From the NCBI RefSeq assembly GCF_031457955.1, contig NZ_JAVDXN010000003.1:124001-188000 (forward strand): a DNA stretch of 64,000 nucleotides, in the 5' to 3' direction. The DNA comes from Mixta sp031457955 (GTDB lineage: Bacteria; Pseudomonadota; Gammaproteobacteria; Enterobacterales; Enterobacteriaceae). The notes below the pieces were generated by a model, which had not been told where the DNA came from, ran no database searches, and worked only from the letters and a program-made list of their open reading frames with translations. A program made the translations under genes and the position numbers. Position 1 is the stretch's first letter. Each line of letters starts with the position of its first letter. Positions 62,201-64,000 of the stretch are shown here, piece after piece.

Positions 62201-62480
62201 TCTGGCCGCCCATCGTCGGCAGCACCGCATCCGGGCGCTCTTTTTCGATGATTTTACGTACCACTTCCCAGTGGATCGGCTCAATATAGGTGGCATCTGC
62301 CATTTCCGGATCGGTCATGATCGTCGCCGGATTGGAGTTAACCAAAATCACGCGGTAGCCTTCCTCGCGTAACGCTTTGCAGGCCTGCGCACCGGAATAG
62401 TCGAACTCGCACGCCTGGCCGATAACAATCGGGCCAGCGCCCAGAATCAGGATGGATTTTAAGTCAGTACGTTTTGGCAT
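59253..62480 (-). CDS. carB: Carbamoyl phosphate synthetase large subunit
   Basis: CarB makes carbamoyl phosphate from bicarbonate, ammonia (from CarA) and two ATP, for arginine and pyrimidine synthesis. The 1075-residue protein (1073 in E. coli) is an internal duplication of ATP-grasp halves: SILILGAGPIVIGQACEFDY opens the first and IMVLGGGPNRIGQGIEFDY the second. EMNPRVSRSSALASKATG and EVNPRAARTVPFVSKATG are the paired metal/ATP motifs. The C-terminal MGS-like domain binds UMP, IMP and ornithine. It follows carA by 23 bases. Confidence 0.98.
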   Translation of the reverse strand: MPKRTDLKSILILGAGPIVIGQACEFDYSGAQACKALREEGYRVILVNSNPATIMTDPEMADATYIEPIHWEVVRKIIEKERPDAVLPTMGGQTALNCALELERQGVLEEFGVTMIGATADAIDKAEDRQRFDKAMKKIGLETARSGIAHTMEEALQVAADVGFPCIIRPSFTMGGSGGGIAYNREEFEEICERGLDLSPTNELLIDESLIGWKEYEMEVVRDKNDNCIIVCSIENFDPMGIHTGDSITVAPAQTLTDKEYQIMRNASMAVLREIGVETGGSNVQFAVNPKNGRLIIIEMNPRVSRSSALASKATGFPIAKVAAKLAVGYTLDELMNDITGGRTPASFEPSIDYVVTKIPRFNFEKFAGANDRLTTQMKSVGEVMAIGRTLQESMQKALRGLEVGVNGFDPKVHLDDADALTRIRRELKDAGADRIWYVADAFRAGLSVDGVFNLTNIDRWFLVQIEELVRLEEQVAQEGINGLTADFLRTLKRKGFADARLADLAGVSESEVRKLRQQYNLHPVYKRVDTCAAEFATDTAYMYSTYEEECEANPNQDREKIMVLGGGPNRIGQGIEFDYCCVHAALALREDGYETIMVNCNPETVSTDYDTSDRLYFEPVTLEDVLEIVRLEQPKGVIVQYGGQTPLKLARALEAAGVPVIGTSPDAIDRAEDRERFQQAVDRLGLKQPANATVTALEQAVQKAVQIGYPLVVRPSYVLGGRAMEIVYDEQDLKRYFQTAVSVSNDAPVLLDRFLDDAVEVDVDAICDGERVLIGGIMEHIEQAGVHSGDSACSLPAYTLNSEIQNVMRQQVEKLAFELCVRGLMNVQFAVKDNEVYLIEVNPRAARTVPFVSKATGVPLAKVAARVMAGKTLTEQGVTEEVIPPYYSVKEVVLPFNKFQGVDPILGPEMRSTGEVMGVGRTFAEAFSKAMLGAQSNMKKQGRALLSVREGDKKRVVDLAAKLLKFGFELDATHGTAVVLGEAGINPRLVNKVHEGRPHIQDRLKNGEYSYIVNTTAGRQAIEDSRVIRRSALQYKVHYDTTLNGGFATAMALNADPTEKVTSVQEMHAQIKAK

Positions 62481-62503
62481 TATCTCTGTTCCTTTCCTGC
62501 AAG

Positions 62504-63652
62504 TTATTTCTGGCCGGCACGGGCCGCTTCAATCAGTTCGATAAAGTGATCGAACAACGGTGCCGCGTCGTGCGGGCCTGGGCTGGCTTCCGGATGTCCC
62601 TGGAAACTAAACGCGGGCTTATCCGTGCGGTGAATGCCCTGAACGGTTTGGTCAAACAGGGAAACATGCGTAACGCGCAGATTGGCAGGCATATCGTTTT
62701 CATCAACCGCAAAGCCGTGGTTTTGCGCGGTAATCATGACGATATCGTTATCGAGATCTTTTACCGGATGGTTGCCGCCGTGATGACCCAGCTTCATTTT
62801 TACCGTCTTAGCTCCGCTGGCCAGCGCCAGCAGCTGATGACCGAGACAGATGCCGAATACTGGAATTTCGGTTTCCAGGAAACGCTGAATAGCGCGGATG
62901 GCATAGTCGCACGGCTCCGGATCGCCCGGGCCATTCGCCAGGAAAATGCCGTCCGGATTGAGCGCCAGCACCTCTTCTGCCGACGTTTGCGCCGGAACCA
63001 CTGTCAGGCGACAACCGCGATCCACCAGCATGCGTAAGATGTTACGCTTCACGCCAAAATCGTAAGCCACCACATGGTAAGGCAGCGCTTCCGCGCTTTT
63101 CGCGGCGGGCAGCTCGTCTGTTAGTGTCCAGCTCCCCTGCGTCCAGCTGTAGGTTTCGCGGGTACAGACTTCTTTTGCCAAATCCATGCCTTTCAGACCG
63201 GGAAACGCCTGCGCCTTTTGCAGCGCCAGTTGCGCATCCGGCGCATCCCCTGCCACGATGCAACCATTTTGCGCACCCTTTTCCCGCAGCAAACGCGTGA
63301 GTTTGCGCGTATCAATATCGGCGATAGCGACAATGTTGTTGCGCTTCAGGTAGGCCGACAGCCCTTCTTCATTACGATAGTTGCTGGCGATTAACGGCAA
63401 ATCACGGATAACCAGACCCTGCGCATGTACCTGAGAAGATTCTTCATCAGCGACATTGGTGCCGACATTACCGATATGGGGATAAGTGAGAGTGACAATC
63501 TGGCGGGAATAGGAAGGATCTGTGAGGATTTCTTGATAACCGGTCATTGAAGTATTGAAAACTACCTCTCCCACCGCCGATCCTGTCGCCCCAATGGCCC
63601 GACCGTGGAATTGGGTTCCGTCTTCCAGAACCAAAATCGCTGACTTATTCAA
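62504..63652 (-). CDS. carA: Carbamoyl phosphate synthetase small (glutaminase) subunit
   Basis: CarA splits glutamine and channels ammonia to CarB. I place the start at the TTG at 63652 (encoding (M)NKSAILVLEDGTQF), five bases after GGAGG; this gives 382 residues, and E. coli carA also begins with UUG. An in-frame ATG at 63679 would add nine residues but spans the ribosome site and an ARG box. The class I glutaminase triad is seen in GICLGHQLLAL (Cys) and GHPEASPGP (His, Glu). Confidence 0.97.
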   Translation of the reverse strand: MNKSAILVLEDGTQFHGRAIGATGSAVGEVVFNTSMTGYQEILTDPSYSRQIVTLTYPHIGNVGTNVADEESSQVHAQGLVIRDLPLIASNYRNEEGLSAYLKRNNIVAIADIDTRKLTRLLREKGAQNGCIVAGDAPDAQLALQKAQAFPGLKGMDLAKEVCTRETYSWTQGSWTLTDELPAAKSAEALPYHVVAYDFGVKRNILRMLVDRGCRLTVVPAQTSAEEVLALNPDGIFLANGPGDPEPCDYAIRAIQRFLETEIPVFGICLGHQLLALASGAKTVKMKLGHHGGNHPVKDLDNDIVMITAQNHGFAVDENDMPANLRVTHVSLFDQTVQGIHRTDKPAFSFQGHPEASPGPHDAAPLFDHFIELIEAARAGQK

Positions 63653-63662
63653 AACGTCCTCC

Positions 63663-63701
63663 AGGGAATAAACAGTCATAATATTTGCATATTAATTCAT
63701 A
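63663..63701 (-). promoter_or_regulatory. ArgR operator of carAB (two ARG boxes)
   Basis: TGAATTAATATGCA (63686–63699, minus strand) is a near-consensus ARG box, and TGACTGTTTATTCC (63665–63678) is a second. As 18-bp boxes they lie exactly 3 bp apart, the standard ArgR hexamer architecture. They sit over the proximal promoter region just before the carA ribosome site, so arginine repression is likely. Confidence 0.78.
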
Positions 63702-63761
63702 ACGCATCGATGAATCAATGCAAAAACCGCTGCCAGAGTCGATTTTTGGCAAATTGCGCGC

Positions 63762-63790
63762 ATTCTAATGATCGACTTATAGAATGTCTA
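63762..63790 (-). promoter_or_regulatory. carAB upstream promoter (P1-like)
   Basis: On the minus strand TAGACA (63785–63790) and TAGAAT (63762–63767) are 17 bases apart and followed by the GC-rich GCGCGC around the expected start. That discriminator type is linked to growth-rate and ppGpp control. In E. coli the pyrimidine-responsive P1 lies in the equivalent place. Confidence 0.65.
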
Positions 63791-63932
63791 CCCTAAACGC
63801 GGTTTTTTATGTTTATTTCAGCCACTCCAGGACAAAAAGATAAGATTACCCTTAAAAACAGTCCATTTCATGGCAGGAAAACCGATTGCCTGCGCAATGA
63901 GTTGCAAAAGAGGATGCCGATGCAGGAAAAAG

Positions 63933-63948
63933 TGGACCAAATGGTCAA
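63933..63948 (-). promoter_or_regulatory. RutR-type palindrome upstream of carAB
   Basis: TTGACCATTTGGTCCA (minus strand) fits the RutR motif TTGACCA-N2-TGGTCAA with one arm mismatch. An almost identical sequence precedes carAB P1 in E. coli, where RutR and PepA act in pyrimidine control. Confidence 0.7.
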
Positions 63949-64000
63949 ATTTGGTTTAAATAGCGCATTAAAAAATGACTAAACGTAGAAAAAAATCTAT

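Overview
The window is a piece of an enterobacterial chromosome with moderately high GC. Gene order follows the 'leu–fts/mur' and 'car–apaH–surA–rapA–polB–thi–leu' segments known from E. coli: (mutT)–secA–secM–lpxC–dcw cluster–cra–ilvHI / leuLABCD–setA–sgrS/sgrR–thiBPQ–yabI / polB–rapA–rluA–djlA–lptD–surA–pdxA–rsmA–apaGH–folA–carBA. Protein lengths and motifs are very close to the E. coli homologues. The missing ara operon, missing leuO, missing kefFC and car-proximal cai/fix genes, and an added PhoX and bactofilin gene suggest a relative outside Escherichia/Salmonella. Erwiniaceae (Pantoea/Mixta/Erwinia type) is my best guess, by inference only. No rRNA, tRNA, CRISPR array or insertion sequence was seen.

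Region by region. 1–5 kb (minus strand): partial mutT, secA with its arrest-peptide regulator secM, and lpxC. 5–21.9 kb (minus): the complete division and cell wall cluster mraZ-rsmH-ftsL-ftsI-murE-murF-mraY-murD-ftsW-murG-murC-ddlB-ftsQ-ftsA-ftsZ, largely with overlapping or abutting genes, driven by a recognisable Pmra promoter followed by four 10-bp-phased MraZ boxes. 22.3–31.4 kb: cra, then the branched-chain amino acid genes: ilvIH leftwards and leuABCD rightwards behind a leu leader peptide and attenuator. The roughly 0.75-kb interval between them has no leuO. 31.4–38.9 kb: sugar-phosphate stress locus (setA, SgrS sRNA, sgrR), TPP-riboswitch-controlled thiBPQ, and yabI (DedA).

The accessory part lies in 39–48 kb and 55–59 kb. 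Where E. coli carries araC/araBAD, this window has an AT-rich two-gene unit encoding a DUF3289-like protein and a membrane-anchored DUF943-like protein with a 4-bp overlap, resembling an effector/immunity pair. Between the convergent genes rluA and djlA lies an 820-bp gene-free composite: three unrelated tandem-repeat arrays (units of 36, 31 and 41 bp) separated by two related ~104-bp palindromic elements in opposite orientation. This is the most unusual structure in the window. Further right, a Tat-exported PhoX-type phosphatase has a Pho box exactly placed before a -10, and a bactofilin gene preceded by an AT-rich stretch sits between folA and carB. The window closes with carAB and its upstream control region (ArgR operator, P1 promoter, RutR-type palindrome).
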